Source: Paenibacillus xylanexedens (GTDB lineage Bacteria; Bacillota; Bacilli; Paenibacillales; Paenibacillaceae). Taken from it: a stretch of DNA of 64,000 bases. Shown piece after piece: positions 7,306-16,772 of the stretch; within the stretch, counting starts at the first letter, position 1, and every line of letters starts with the position of its first letter. A program made the translations under genes and the position numbers. The stretch spans positions 62,001 to 126,000 of the forward strand of contig NZ_JAGIKV010000021.1 in NCBI RefSeq assembly GCF_017874615.1, given 5' to 3'. The notes below the pieces were generated by a model. That model saw only the letters and a program-made list of their open reading frames with translations, was not told the DNA's origin and ran no database searches.

Positions 7306-8430
7306 ATGAAATTTGCCTTGTTTAGTCTCATGATGAATCTGCCTAATGCCGTAACCGGGGAAGCTCTGACGACTCAGCAGAAATTCCACAATATATTAGA
7401 GCAAGCAAAGCTGGCTGAACGACTGGGATTCGATGCTTATGGAATCGGTGAACGACACGGTGCGCCTTTTCTATCTTCCTCGCCACCTGTCGTATTAACC
7501 GCAATAGCCGCAGCAACCACACGCATTCGGTTACTAACTACCGTCACTGTTCTTAGTATACTTGATCCAGTCCGGGTTGCCGAGGATTATGCCACGCTGG
7601 ATCAATTATCGGGCGGACGGCTGGAGATGATCATCGGGAAAGGCAATGACCCTCGCCACTATCCGCTGTTTGGCATAAGCGAAGAGGAGCAATGGGACTC
7701 ACTCGATGAACGCTACCATCTGCTAAAAAGGCTTTGGTCTGAAGAGAATGTAACCTGGCAGGGAACGTATCGCCCTCCTCTTGAGGGAGTGACCACGTGG
7801 CCCAGGCCGCTTCAGCAATCCATCCCTATCTGGCATGGTAGCGCGTCGAGCACGGTCTCGACGGAACTCGCTGCCAAATATGGCGAGCCGCTCTTCACGT
7901 CTAATTCTTTTCACCCGCAAGCCAAATACAAAGCGTTAATTGATCATTATCGGGAGCGCCTCGATTATTATGGTCATGATCCGCAGCAAGCAGTGATTGG
8001 CTCTGGTGCAGGCAGTCTCTATCTTGCGGATACGGGTGAAGAAGCCATTCGCCGTTATAAGCCATATTATGAAGCGTTCCATGCCACCGCCGCCGCACAG
8101 CATAACCAGTCGCCCTTCACCGATCTGGAGGATAACATTGCACGAGGTCCTGCGTTAATCGGCAGTCCGGAGCAGATCATTGAGAAAATTCTGGACTACC
8201 ATGCCGCTTACGGACATCAGGTGCTGAGTATCAGCGTAGATGGACTGACCCATAGCGAGCAGTTGGAGCAAGTGGAGCGTTTTGCCAAGGAAGTTGCCCC
8301 TGTATTACGCCGCGAACTGCCCAGTTCGGTATGGAATGAACCCTCGGTGTTAACCCAGCACTCATCCTCCCTTTCCTCCAACGCTAAAGACTCATGGCCC
8401 TCAGCCATCTCACCTATATTCCAGGTCTAA
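7306..8430 (+). CDS. LLM-class flavin-dependent oxidoreductase (luciferase-like)
   Basis: A 374-residue luciferase-like monooxygenase: N-terminus MKFALFSLMMNLP, flavin-barrel motifs GFDAYGIGERHG near residue 45 and LDQLSGGRLEMIIGKG near 100, and a C-terminal region reading LIGSPEQIIEKI. The family uses reduced flavin and molecular oxygen to oxidise small organic substrates; the substrate here is unknown. GAGGAGAAGG precedes the ATG at 7306. The longer frame from 7216 has no ribosome site. It stands alone between a minus-strand regulator gene and a convergent TetR gene. Confidence 0.85.
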   Translation: MKFALFSLMMNLPNAVTGEALTTQQKFHNILEQAKLAERLGFDAYGIGERHGAPFLSSSPPVVLTAIAAATTRIRLLTTVTVLSILDPVRVAEDYATLDQLSGGRLEMIIGKGNDPRHYPLFGISEEEQWDSLDERYHLLKRLWSEENVTWQGTYRPPLEGVTTWPRPLQQSIPIWHGSASSTVSTELAAKYGEPLFTSNSFHPQAKYKALIDHYRERLDYYGHDPQQAVIGSGAGSLYLADTGEEAIRRYKPYYEAFHATAAAQHNQSPFTDLEDNIARGPALIGSPEQIIEKILDYHAAYGHQVLSISVDGLTHSEQLEQVERFAKEVAPVLRRELPSSVWNEPSVLTQHSSSLSSNAKDSWPSAISPIFQV

Positions 8431-8533
8431 CAATCTCCCACGTACAATAATATACATGTGCTCCTTCCAGGGTGATTCCTACGAATCGCCCTCTTCCCTC
8501 TTCCTCCCACTTGTATCGCGACTATCCCTATAT

Positions 8534-9112
8534 CTACTTGGACTGAATGCCTTCAAACAATGAACGGAGCATCATATCTACAAACGCATCCTCCATCGAT
8601 TCCCCCGTCACTAACATACGATAGAACACCGGCCCATAGATCAGATCAATGTATAATCCAATGTCCGTCCCACTCTTTAATTCGCCGCGCTCCACACCCT
8701 TCTCCAGAATTCCCCGAGCTTCACGTCGACGTGGTTGGATGTATCTTGTACGGTATTCTTCGGCAAGCCCTTCATCCGACTGCCCTTCTCCAATAATCTG
8801 TGTAATCACCTTACCTTCACGACTGGTCAAAAAACGAACCAGATTACTCGCATGTATGCGTATATCCTCCAATACCGAGCCTGTATCCGGCACTGGTAAT
8901 CTTGCCGTTGCAGCAGACATATATCCGTCCATGATCACAGCGCCTTTATTCGGCCACCATTTGTAGATAGTGGCTTTGCTCACCTGTGCACGTTCAGCAA
9001 TCTTCTCGATTGTAACCGCCCCGAATCCGTGCTCCAACAACAACTCATACGATGCTGTAAGAATGGCATTCTGGGTTTCCATGTTACGTGGACGTCCTCT
9101 TTTGGCAGTCAT
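8534..9112 (-). CDS. TetR-family transcriptional repressor
   Basis: A 192-residue regulator. The N-terminal TetR helix-turn-helix reads AILTASYELLLEHGF, then ERAQVSKATIYKWWPNKGAV. The C-terminal ligand domain resembles the TetR_C_16/AcrR-like type (YIDLIYGPVFYRMLVTGE). AGGAGGG lies about 7 nt before the ATG at 9112; the longer frame to 9163 lacks a site. It is divergent from the MFS exporter at 9393 across about 280 bp that contain two CGTTTAGT direct repeats. The likely role is repression of that exporter until a drug-like ligand binds. Confidence 0.88.
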   Translation of the reverse strand: MTAKRGRPRNMETQNAILTASYELLLEHGFGAVTIEKIAERAQVSKATIYKWWPNKGAVIMDGYMSAATARLPVPDTGSVLEDIRIHASNLVRFLTSREGKVITQIIGEGQSDEGLAEEYRTRYIQPRRREARGILEKGVERGELKSGTDIGLYIDLIYGPVFYRMLVTGESMEDAFVDMMLRSLFEGIQSK

Positions 9113-9392
9113 CTTGAGCCCTCCTGGATGTATTAAATATATATAGTCATCAGTAATATTCATAAAAACGATACGTTCATTATACTAAACTGCCATGAGT
9201 ACACACAATTCCTTCCTCCGCTCACCTTTTCATCCTCATAAATATTCTCATTAAATATATTGAGCCTATTTACAATACTATACGTTTAGTTTATTATATA
9301 TTTGTAATTAGTGTACACACCGTTTAGTAATTAACGTTTTTAAATATCACCTGTTTATTGGGAATACCAATTTAGAACTGTGGAGGATGATT

Positions 9393-10607
9393 ATGATGGA
9401 TATGAGACAACAAGTGAAGAAGGCACCTGTGCCCACCTGGATTATTTTTTTGCTGGCATCCGCTTGTGGATTGATCGTGGCAAATCTGTATTATGCTCAG
9501 ACCGTTATCGGTCCGATCAGCATCACAACGGGTCTGTCTTCTGCCGCTGCCGGATTGATCGTAACGTTGACTCAGATTGGTTATGTCATTGGTTTGCTGT
9601 TTATCGTGCCGCTCAGTGACATTACCGAGAATCGACGCCTGGTCGTGCTTTTCCTCATCGTACTGGTTGTTGCCCTGATTGCTGCCGCTTTCTCGCCCAC
9701 TGCTGTTGTATTTCTGACTGCCTCTCTATTTATTGGTATAGGTTCTGTGGTCGCTCAAATTCTGGTGCCCTATGCAACATATCTTACTTCCGAGGAACAA
9801 CGCGGACGGGTTGTTGGCAATGTAATGAGTGGTCTGTTGCTGGGCATCATGCTGGCTCGTCCTGTCGCGAGCTTTATCACCAGCCTCTTCGGATGGCAGA
9901 CGGTCTTTGTATTCTCCGCCATTGTCATAACACTTCTCATGCTGCTCCTATCACGTGCTCTTCCTGCTCGCCAGCCTGAACCCACCTTGAACTACGGGCA
10001 ATTAATCGTGTCCTTGGGCACACTGTTCAGAACGATGCCGCTGCTGCGCCGCCGGGCGTTCTATCAGGCCAGTCTGTTTGGTGCCTTCAGCTTGTTCTGG
10101 ACCACGGTTCCGCTCAGACTGGCTAACGATTTTGATATGTCACAGCAAGGCATTGCCTGGTTCGCACTGGCTGGTGTCGGAGGTGCTATTGCCGCTCCTA
10201 TTGCCGGAAGATTGGCTGATCGCGGACTAACACGTATTCTGACGGGTGCTGCCATGGTGATCGCTGCTGCTTCGTTTGGTCTTGCTTATGTGTTCCAGAG
10301 CCACTCCACGTTGGCATTGATCCTGCTTGTGATCGTAGCGATCACATTGGATATGGCTGTCTCAGGAAATCTGGTGCTGGGTCAACGCATCATCTATTCG
10401 CTAGGAAATGAAGCGAGAGGACGTGTGAATGGCATATTCATGTCGATCTTTTTTGTTGGCGGTGCGATCGGTTCATCCCTTGGAAGCTGGTCTTATGCTA
10501 ACGGGGGCTGGAGTCTCACAACGCTGATTGGTCTAATCATGCCGCTGCTAGCTTTGGTGTATTACTTTACGGAAAAGAAAGCAGCCGTTGTCAGCAAACA
10601 TCTATAA
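9393..10607 (+). CDS. MFS transporter, multidrug-efflux-like
   Basis: A major facilitator protein of about 404 residues with twelve predicted membrane helices. The loop motif after helix 2 reads PLSDITENRRLVV, in place of the classical GxLaDrxGrR, and AGRLADRGLTRI marks the start of the second half. GGAGG at 9382-9386 excludes the ATG at 9387, so the start is the ATG at 9393 or 9396. It is divergent from a TetR gene, which is typical for regulated efflux. The C-terminus ends in a basic tail. Substrate unknown. Confidence 0.88.
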   Translation: MMDMRQQVKKAPVPTWIIFLLASACGLIVANLYYAQTVIGPISITTGLSSAAAGLIVTLTQIGYVIGLLFIVPLSDITENRRLVVLFLIVLVVALIAAAFSPTAVVFLTASLFIGIGSVVAQILVPYATYLTSEEQRGRVVGNVMSGLLLGIMLARPVASFITSLFGWQTVFVFSAIVITLLMLLLSRALPARQPEPTLNYGQLIVSLGTLFRTMPLLRRRAFYQASLFGAFSLFWTTVPLRLANDFDMSQQGIAWFALAGVGGAIAAPIAGRLADRGLTRILTGAAMVIAAASFGLAYVFQSHSTLALILLVIVAITLDMAVSGNLVLGQRIIYSLGNEARGRVNGIFMSIFFVGGAIGSSLGSWSYANGGWSLTTLIGLIMPLLALVYYFTEKKAAVVSKHL

Positions 10608-10678
10608 GTGCGTGTTCAAAAAGGGCGGTTTTCAGTACCTTGAACAACCTCTATAACGATTCTTTCATATGTAAAGAA

Positions 10679-10715
10679 GGGCAGAGTGATCTCTAAGATC
10701 AGCTTCTGCCCTTTT
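10679..10715 (+). terminator. Rho-independent terminator, probably bidirectional
   Basis: GGGCAGA(N)TGATCT pairs with GATCAGCTTCTGCCC across a short loop, followed by TTTT on the + strand and TTCTTT on the minus strand. It separates the convergent MFS and DUF2000 genes. Confidence 0.75.
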
Positions 10716-10718
10716 CCC

Positions 10719-11129
10719 TTATTTCATGACACTGAATTTTTTGGTCGCTGCCCTGACTTGATCATCTTCTCCCCAAACAATGACACCTACCACTTTGGTA
10801 GCTTCCAATTCCATCGAAGCAATCTCAATTGTATATTGTTCAAAGGCATTGTTGAGCGACTGACCTGTCTGTGAAAAAACAACATGGCTCAGTTCCCCGC
10901 TGTCATCTGCGCAGAGTTTGGCCAGATTGATCAGTTGATTCTCCCCGGCCTTCAGAATGACCGTGCTATATCGGATGCCCGCATGCTGAACGCCGCTATG
11001 ATCCAGCACAGGTTGATCAGCATATAACCCCGGCTCATTCAGGGCTGCTTGTCCCATTAACAGGGCGGCCACATTGGCGGCGGCTCCAGGTTCCAGATTT
11101 TTATCCAGTATAATAGCAATTCTTTTCAT
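10719..11129 (-). CDS. DUF2000 family protein
   Basis: A 136-residue protein starting MKRIAIILDKNLEPGAAANV, which matches the DUF2000 family; known structures have a peptidyl-tRNA hydrolase II-like fold, with no settled function. The ATG at 11129 overlaps the stop of the upstream BacA-like gene as ATGA, so the two are translationally coupled. The longer frame to 11174 lies inside that gene. Coupling suggests a shared role with the decarboxylase, for example handling its unstable product or partner, but that is inference. Confidence 0.8.
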   Translation of the reverse strand: MKRIAIILDKNLEPGAAANVAALLMGQAALNEPGLYADQPVLDHSGVQHAGIRYSTVILKAGENQLINLAKLCADDSGELSHVVFSQTGQSLNNAFEQYTIEIASMELEATKVVGVIVWGEDDQVRAATKKFSVMK

Positions 11130-11689
11130 ATGACTGCATTCACCCTCTGTGTATTTTGTGTAAAACATACCCATGGCATGTTGATTCCCTCGCGCAACAC
11201 CTTGTAGGTCACAAGTCCGTAATGATCAGCGCATAGCTGATTCGTGAGCGCAATGGACTTCTCCTTGTTGAGCATGACCTTCCTGCAAGCTTCAGGGTTG
11301 GACGATACGGTGCTATTCTCTCTATAGGTTGTATCAAGTTCAGATAACAAGTATGTGGTTGCTGGATGATGATAGATAATATCGATCTGATCGGGACATA
11401 CCGCATGGAAGCCGGATAGAACCAGCGCAGGAATTTTCTCCACAAAACTCTCAGACACCGCTAGTTCAGAATCCATGATGAAGCTGTTGAGCTTGGGATA
11501 CGCCCCGGGGACCAGCAAGCAGGATATGATCCCTGATCTCAAGTCTTCCGCAGCCGCTTCAAATTCAGGGTATGGCTGGATACGTTCCGAGTTGCCTAGC
11601 TTCTTCGCGATATGCATGCTGCAAGTCAGGAATCCTTCATCGTCTCCCAGCGTTCCCAGTATGGCATATTTCTCTTTAACGATCTCCAT
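11126..11689 (-). CDS. BacA-like prephenate decarboxylase
   Basis: A 187-residue protein of the prephenate dehydratase-like fold. The C-terminal half closely follows the BacA pattern from bacilysin synthesis: SSNPEACRKVM, IALTNQLCADHYGL, and INMPWVCF where BacA has IPMSWSLF. BacA decarboxylates prephenate without aromatisation to start the anticapsin branch. AAGGAGG lies 12 nt before the ATG at 11689. It is coupled to a DUF2000 gene and divergent from an ATP-grasp ligase and an MFS exporter. No BacB- or BacC-type genes are visible, so the product need not be bacilysin. Confidence 0.7.
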   Translation of the reverse strand: MEIVKEKYAILGTLGDDEGFLTCSMHIAKKLGNSERIQPYPEFEAAAEDLRSGIISCLLVPGAYPKLNSFIMDSELAVSESFVEKIPALVLSGFHAVCPDQIDIIYHHPATTYLLSELDTTYRENSTVSSNPEACRKVMLNKEKSIALTNQLCADHYGLVTYKVLREGINMPWVCFTQNTQRVNAVI

Positions 11690-11818
11690 TTATTTCTATT
11701 TCCTCCTTTTTATTTCTAATCCGCTAAAGATCGTATACCAAAAAATTCCTATTGTCAATTAACACTTTAACGCAACATAAATATGTATTTTGGTTCATAT
11801 TTTTAACCAAAAGGTGTA

Positions 11819-11846
11819 TTCAAAGTGGAAAATATTGAGCTATAAT
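11819..11846 (+). promoter_or_regulatory. Promoter of the ATP-grasp gene
   Basis: TTCAAA (11819-11824) and TATAAT (11841-11846) are spaced 16 bp, about 60 bp upstream of the ligase start. Confidence 0.55.
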
Positions 11847-11906
11847 GTTATGAAATGAATTTTTACTATTTTTAGTATTTTGTTGAAAGGGGATATACGA
11901 GAACGT

Positions 11907-13148
11907 ATGAAAACCATTGTATACATATCTGATTTCAGGCTTCCAACTGGATTAAACTTCGTTAAACCTTTGCAGAAATTGGCGGATCACAAGAAAATTC
12001 TGATTATTGAACGGCATAATTTGCATCATGATGAGGTCCTCAGGGACTTCTTTGATGAAATTAGATATGTCGATCATCTGGAGTCGGTAGATGCCATCCG
12101 GGAGCATATGATGCAGATCCGAGAATCTCATTCCATCTCTGCTTTGTTAACGCCGGGTGAGAATGCGATTGAGATCGGTGGTCAGCTCCGTTCCGAGTTC
12201 GGGATCCCCGGTATGCAGCGCAATCAGGCTGAGGCTGTTCGCAACAAATGGATCATGAAACAAATGCTGCATCAACGCGGAATTCGGACATCCGAAATTG
12301 CCATTGCTTTACATGAACAGGACTATATTCGTTTCACTGCTGTACACGGCTTCCCGATTATTGTGAAGCCACTCAGCGGATATGGAAGTATCAATACGTT
12401 CAAATTGTCCAGCATGGATGAACTGGTACATTATCTTCACCATACAAGACAAGCACAGCAAAGGGATTTGCTGGAGGAATTCATCCACGGTACGGAGTTT
12501 CATTGTGATTCCATTGTGTCTAAGGGTAAAGTTGTATTTGCATCTGTTTCCCAATACCTGTATAACTGCCTGGATATTGCGACGAAGCAGAAACCTCCAG
12601 CCAGTATTACGTTCCCTGAAGGCACGGAAGCTGATTTTATCCATCACATCAAAGTACTCAATGAACGGGTCATTGCTGCCTTGGGTATCAATCAATCCGT
12701 AACACATGCCGAACTTTTTCTGACTCCGGAAGGAGAAGTGGTGTTTGGAGAAATTGGTGCAAGAATCGGGGGATCACATGTTATGCCTCCTTGTATCAAG
12801 AACACCCATGGCGTTGATTTCTTCGAAGCCGTCACTGATCTGGAAGTTGGAATATATGAATTTAAGCAACAGGAGACAAGCCATAAATTCACAGGCATGA
12901 TCTGCTTCCCTTCACGCGCAGGGGTAATTCAACACATATCCGGGATAGAGGATTATGCGGATATCCCTGGCATCGTTGAGTTCAATGTATCCTATCAAGT
13001 GGGGCAGCGCGCCGGGGACGTCAACGATACCATGACCCGATCAGGCTATGCTATCGTGGAGGGTGATTCGTTCGAGGAATTGCGTCAAACCCTGCTGGAT
13101 ATGTACGATCGCTTCAAGATTGAAGTGACGGTTGCTGAAACCGTATAA
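11907..13148 (+). CDS. ATP-grasp ligase, BacD-like candidate
   Basis: A 413-residue ATP-grasp enzyme: NKWIMKQMLHQRGI before the central domain, GFPIIVKPLSGYGSINTF as the ATP lysine loop, LLEEFIHGTEFHCD, and the metal-binding segment FGEIGARIGGSH. These enzymes join a carboxylate to an amine via an acyl-phosphate; BacD makes the Ala-anticapsin bond in bacilysin. The start ATG at 11907 is preceded only by a distant AAAGGGG, and an upstream TTG at 11880 is also possible. Divergence from the BacA-like gene and the following MFS exporter support a small dipeptide-type metabolite. Confidence 0.8.
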   Translation: MKTIVYISDFRLPTGLNFVKPLQKLADHKKILIIERHNLHHDEVLRDFFDEIRYVDHLESVDAIREHMMQIRESHSISALLTPGENAIEIGGQLRSEFGIPGMQRNQAEAVRNKWIMKQMLHQRGIRTSEIAIALHEQDYIRFTAVHGFPIIVKPLSGYGSINTFKLSSMDELVHYLHHTRQAQQRDLLEEFIHGTEFHCDSIVSKGKVVFASVSQYLYNCLDIATKQKPPASITFPEGTEADFIHHIKVLNERVIAALGINQSVTHAELFLTPEGEVVFGEIGARIGGSHVMPPCIKNTHGVDFFEAVTDLEVGIYEFKQQETSHKFTGMICFPSRAGVIQHISGIEDYADIPGIVEFNVSYQVGQRAGDVNDTMTRSGYAIVEGDSFEELRQTLLDMYDRFKIEVTVAETV

Positions 13149-13214
13149 GATGTACGGATCATCCTCACTGTTTTTGGTCTGGAGTGAAGGTTATCTTGGG
13201 GAGGGCTGGAATTA

Positions 13215-14498
13215 TTGTCGTTATTCAAAACCTACGCGGGTCTGAGCCGCGATATCTATTATCTCTGTTTAGCCAGAACGATTAACAGCACGGGAGATTT
13301 TGTATTCTCCCTGATTACCTTGGTGCTTACGTTACAGATGGGCATGAATGTGGTCAGTGCAGGGATCTTTGTATCCATGGCAGCCCTGATTAGCGGACCC
13401 GGTGTACTTCTCGGCGGCTATTTAAGCGATGTTATGGGCAAAAAAACAATTATTGTCATCGGGCAACTGTTGTCTGCCATCATGATTATAAGCTGCTCTT
13501 TTTGGTCAGGCACCATTACGGTTGGTTATCTTCTGATTGCAGTCATGTTCTTCATCAGTATTACCCGGCCTGCTTATAATGCACTGATTATTCAACTGTG
13601 CACAGAGGAGAAAGAGCGAAAGTCCGCCTTTTCCCTCATGTATCTGGGGGCCAATCTGGGTATAGCCATCGGACCACTGGTCGCCGGTTTTTTTATCAAG
13701 GATCACGTCAACATTGTCTTTATAAGTATTGGTACCGTGTTTCTGATATCTACTTTTATCATCATCAACCAAGTTAAAATCGGCACACGCAAGGAATTGG
13801 CATCAACAAACAGCGAACATGCTGGACAACAAGAACAACAACGATCGAGCCAACCGCCTTTGCCGTTATTCAGACTACTGCTGAAAAACCCACTCGTTGC
13901 CTTCTTCATCGTCGTGTCATTTCTTAACTATTTTATCTATATGCAATACTCATTCAGCCTCCCACTCCAGATGAATCACTCGTTTGGCGAGAACGGGGCT
14001 GCATATTACGGCTCTGTCATGACCATCAATGCCATTAGCGTCATTATTCTTACCACCGTGATCCTGTCCGCTACACGCAAATTAACTGCCTTAAACTCCA
14101 TAGCTACAGGCGCACTCTTCTATGGAATCGGATTTGGAGCCTTGAACCTGCTCGGTTACTTCCCCCATTTTTCCATCGTCGCCTTATCCACGGTGCTGTG
14201 GACCATTGGAGAGATTCTCGTGCAGACCAATATCAATCTGTATATTGCTTCGCGTGTACCCGATACACATCAGGGGCGGTTTAATGGCTTGCTGTTATTC
14301 GTAGGTTGCCTGGGTTATACACTTAGTCCATATTTGACAGGCATTTTCATCAAAAGCATGGACATGGAAAGTGTATGGATCATTATTCTGGCTTTCAGTC
14401 TGTTCTATGCGTTGTGTATGATCATTCTCTGGTATATCGAAAAAAGCTCAACAAGAAGAAACGAAATGAAACCGCTGGATCACTCCAAAAGTATCTGA
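13215..14498 (+). CDS. MFS transporter, putative metabolite exporter
   Basis: A 427-residue major facilitator protein with about twelve membrane helices; GGYLSDVMGKKTIIVIG is the conserved loop motif after helix 2. It starts at TTG 13215 with GGGGAGGG about 9 nt upstream. It follows the ATP-grasp gene by 66 bp, probably in one transcript, and ends at a strong terminator. In bacilysin-type loci the equivalent gene (bacE) gives self-resistance by export, so the same role is plausible. The N-terminus SRDIYYLCLARTINSTGDFV is common in this exporter group. Confidence 0.85.
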   Translation: MSLFKTYAGLSRDIYYLCLARTINSTGDFVFSLITLVLTLQMGMNVVSAGIFVSMAALISGPGVLLGGYLSDVMGKKTIIVIGQLLSAIMIISCSFWSGTITVGYLLIAVMFFISITRPAYNALIIQLCTEEKERKSAFSLMYLGANLGIAIGPLVAGFFIKDHVNIVFISIGTVFLISTFIIINQVKIGTRKELASTNSEHAGQQEQQRSSQPPLPLFRLLLKNPLVAFFIVVSFLNYFIYMQYSFSLPLQMNHSFGENGAAYYGSVMTINAISVIILTTVILSATRKLTALNSIATGALFYGIGFGALNLLGYFPHFSIVALSTVLWTIGEILVQTNINLYIASRVPDTHQGRFNGLLLFVGCLGYTLSPYLTGIFIKSMDMESVWIIILAFSLFYALCMIILWYIEKSSTRRNEMKPLDHSKSI

Positions 14499-14504
14499 AC
14501 CTCA

Positions 14505-14530
14505 GGGCAGCCTATTCTGCCCTTTTTTTT
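14505..14530 (+). terminator. Rho-independent terminator after the MFS exporter
   Basis: GGGCAG and CTGCCC form a stem with a 6-base loop, followed by a run of T residues. It ends the ATP-grasp/MFS transcript. Confidence 0.8.
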
Positions 14531-14540
14531 CACTTTATTT

Positions 14541-15602
14541 TCACACCAACACTGGCAGATGCGTAGCAGCATCATACTCGACCAATCGCTCACCAGCATT
14601 CAATTTACGCACCAGATCAGGGTTAGAGATAAACGGTCTGCCGAACGCAGCCAGATTTATACTTCCCTTACCAATCGCGTGCTCCGCGGTCTGAACATCC
14701 AAATCCCCCACACCAATGATGATTCCAACCCACCTACTTCGAATCCGCTCGTGAAAGGACTGCTCCCCTTCCCATGCTTTTGCATAATGGTCTGTTGAGG
14801 GATGCAAGATCGTAATTCCCGTCTCGCGGAACAAGTTCAGATATGCATCGATCATTCCAGCTTTGTCTACCCATGCATAGGATGCATCATCATCCTTTTT
14901 CTCAGAAAATCGTACCGATATGCGATCCACAGGGATCTCTTTTTTCACAGCCACAATAATATCCCGCAGGAACCGCAATCTACCCGCAGTGTCTCCTCCA
15001 TATTTGTCTGTTCTGTGGTTGGTCTTCTCATTGATAAACTGGTCGATCAGATACCCATGCGCAGCATGCAGCTCGATCCCGTCGAACCCCGCGAGAACTG
15101 CATTGCGGGCAGCAGTCTGAAAATGCTGAATCGTATCCGCTATATCCTGTGTACTCATCGCCTGGGGAACCTGATACGGCTTATGCAGCTTATGCACTCT
15201 TCCCTCTGCCGCAAGGCTGGAAGGTGCAAGTGGAGCCGTTCCGATCAGATCCGAGTGGGACAACCTGCCGACATGCCATAGTTGAGCAATAATGGTGCCG
15301 CCATGTCTGTGAACAGCATCCGTTACCCTTTTCCAAGAAGTCGTCTGTTCATCTGTATATAAACCGGGGATGCCGTAGGTGCCTTTGCCTGCCAGATTCG
15401 GGTTAATGCCCTCGGTAATGATCAGTCCCACACCATCTCGCGCACGCTGCTCATAATACGCCACCATCTCATCCGTTACGGTCCCCTCCTGATCATCAGC
15501 AAATCCCCGGGTCAACGGCGCCATCACAATTCGGTTCCTTAATTGCCACTGGTGAATCTTTACCGGGCTTAATAGTACTGAGCGTGTATTCAAGTTATCC
15601 AT
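14541..15602 (-). CDS. Alkene reductase, Old Yellow Enzyme family
   Basis: A 353-residue FMN-dependent oxidoreductase. MAPLTRG near the N-terminus, AQLWHVGRLSHSD, the active-site segment GFDGIELHAAHGYLIDQF and the late FGRPFISNPDLV are all typical OYE features; the two-residue pair before GYL is AH within HAAHGYL. Members reduce activated C=C bonds with NAD(P)H. GTAGGG sits 7 nt before the ATG. It is divergent from a LysR regulator, with a palindrome between them, so LysR control is likely. It may be unrelated to the BacA-like locus, or may act on an ene-type intermediate. Confidence 0.92.
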   Translation of the reverse strand: MDNLNTRSVLLSPVKIHQWQLRNRIVMAPLTRGFADDQEGTVTDEMVAYYEQRARDGVGLIITEGINPNLAGKGTYGIPGLYTDEQTTSWKRVTDAVHRHGGTIIAQLWHVGRLSHSDLIGTAPLAPSSLAAEGRVHKLHKPYQVPQAMSTQDIADTIQHFQTAARNAVLAGFDGIELHAAHGYLIDQFINEKTNHRTDKYGGDTAGRLRFLRDIIVAVKKEIPVDRISVRFSEKKDDDASYAWVDKAGMIDAYLNLFRETGITILHPSTDHYAKAWEGEQSFHERIRSRWVGIIIGVGDLDVQTAEHAIGKGSINLAAFGRPFISNPDLVRKLNAGERLVEYDAATHLPVLV

Positions 15603-15682
15603 GTCATATCCCTACTCTCTTCGTCTTTAAGGATATTGTAAGGCGACCCTGATATATCGTAAAATGATTGAAATATATAGTT

Positions 15683-15701
15683 GTATCTCTCAAAGAGATA
15701 C
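15683..15701. promoter_or_regulatory. Palindrome between OYE and LysR genes, LysR operator candidate
   Basis: GTATCTCT and AGAGATAC are separated by CAA, a perfect 8-bp inverted repeat. It lies in the 156-bp divergent region and fits the T-N11-A form bound by LysR-type regulators. Confidence 0.6.
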
Positions 15702-15758
15702 CTAACATCAACATCTGCGGAAGCAATTGAAGTTAATCCACGTTCAGGAGGATACAAC

Positions 15759-16622
15759 ATGGAACTTTCCGATATCGATATTGTTCTCGCGGTGGCGCGT
15801 TCAGGCAAAATCTCACAGGCCGCCAAAGAACTGAATTACGCGCAATCCAATGTCACCACACGCATCAAAAAACTGGAGCAGGAATATCAAATCCAGCTGT
15901 TCAACCGTTTTCCCAAAGGTGTTGTACTGACCTCCAAAGGAGAACAGTTCGTCCAGTACGCCACACAGATTCACAATCTTTTGCACGATCTGAAGCAGGA
16001 TATGACCGATCCCGGGGAGCCTTCTGGCACGCTGAAAATCGGCATTGTGGAAACGGCGGCATCCAGCCGTTTTATGGAGATTCTGAATGAATATCAGATA
16101 ACCTACCCGAAGGTGTCCATCTCACTCGTCAACGCAACTTCACCCAAAGTACTGCGCAAGAAAATACAGGACGATGAGATTGATGGTGCTTTTATCAGCG
16201 GGGCTTGTGTGAAAGAAGGTTTGAAGGTGGAATACGAGATGCAGGACACCGTTCATATCATCTCCAAGCAGATGGATACACCACCCGAAAGTCTATGCCA
16301 AGTATCATGGGTCGTTTTCCCCGAGGGCTGTCCGTATCGTGAAATGACCGAAGAATTTTTGCAGGAAGAAGGGTTGTCCGCACGTAATATCATCGAAGTG
16401 AGTACGATGGAAAACCTGCTTAGCTGTGTGGAGTCAGGAATTGCTTTTACCATTATGCCGTGCAGCGTTATTCACAAGAAACCGGATGATTTCTCCGTAT
16501 TTGATCTGGCAGATCGCTATACTCATACCACGACAACCTTTGTCCGCGGTGAGGATCGGTATGTCAGTAGTGCGCTGGATCAATTCATGAAGCTGCTGAA
16601 CCAGAAGTGCATCACGTTTTGA
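15759..16622 (+). CDS. LysR-family transcriptional regulator
   Basis: A 287-residue regulator. The N-terminal winged helix is ELSDIDIVLAVARSGKISQA through SNVTTRIKKLE, and the C-terminal effector domain begins near residue 88 (SGTLKIGIVETAAS). AGGAGG lies 8 nt before the ATG at 15759; the frame open from 15681 has no ribosome site and would cover the palindrome. It is divergent from the alkene reductase, its likely target. The N-terminus resembles CysL/CzcR-type members, but the effector is not readable. Confidence 0.92.
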   Translation: MELSDIDIVLAVARSGKISQAAKELNYAQSNVTTRIKKLEQEYQIQLFNRFPKGVVLTSKGEQFVQYATQIHNLLHDLKQDMTDPGEPSGTLKIGIVETAASSRFMEILNEYQITYPKVSISLVNATSPKVLRKKIQDDEIDGAFISGACVKEGLKVEYEMQDTVHIISKQMDTPPESLCQVSWVVFPEGCPYREMTEEFLQEEGLSARNIIEVSTMENLLSCVESGIAFTIMPCSVIHKKPDDFSVFDLADRYTHTTTTFVRGEDRYVSSALDQFMKLLNQKCITF

Positions 16623-16703
16623 AGATACAAGCTATACCACATCACACGGAACATTGCCCTTATTACGCATTAATTGGATGGGGACAGGGGTGCTGGTTGC
16701 AAA

Positions 16704-16735
16704 ACCAAAAAACACTCCGAAGAGTGTTTTTTGGT
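16704..16735. terminator. Bidirectional rho-independent terminator
   Basis: ACCAAAAAACACTC pairs with GAGTGTTTTTTGGT across CGAA. The A/T-rich lower stem gives T runs on both strands. It lies between the convergent LysR and chemoreceptor genes. Confidence 0.8.
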
Positions 16736-16772
16736 CATCCTTTTTTCCCTCTATACCATATTCAATTAACCC

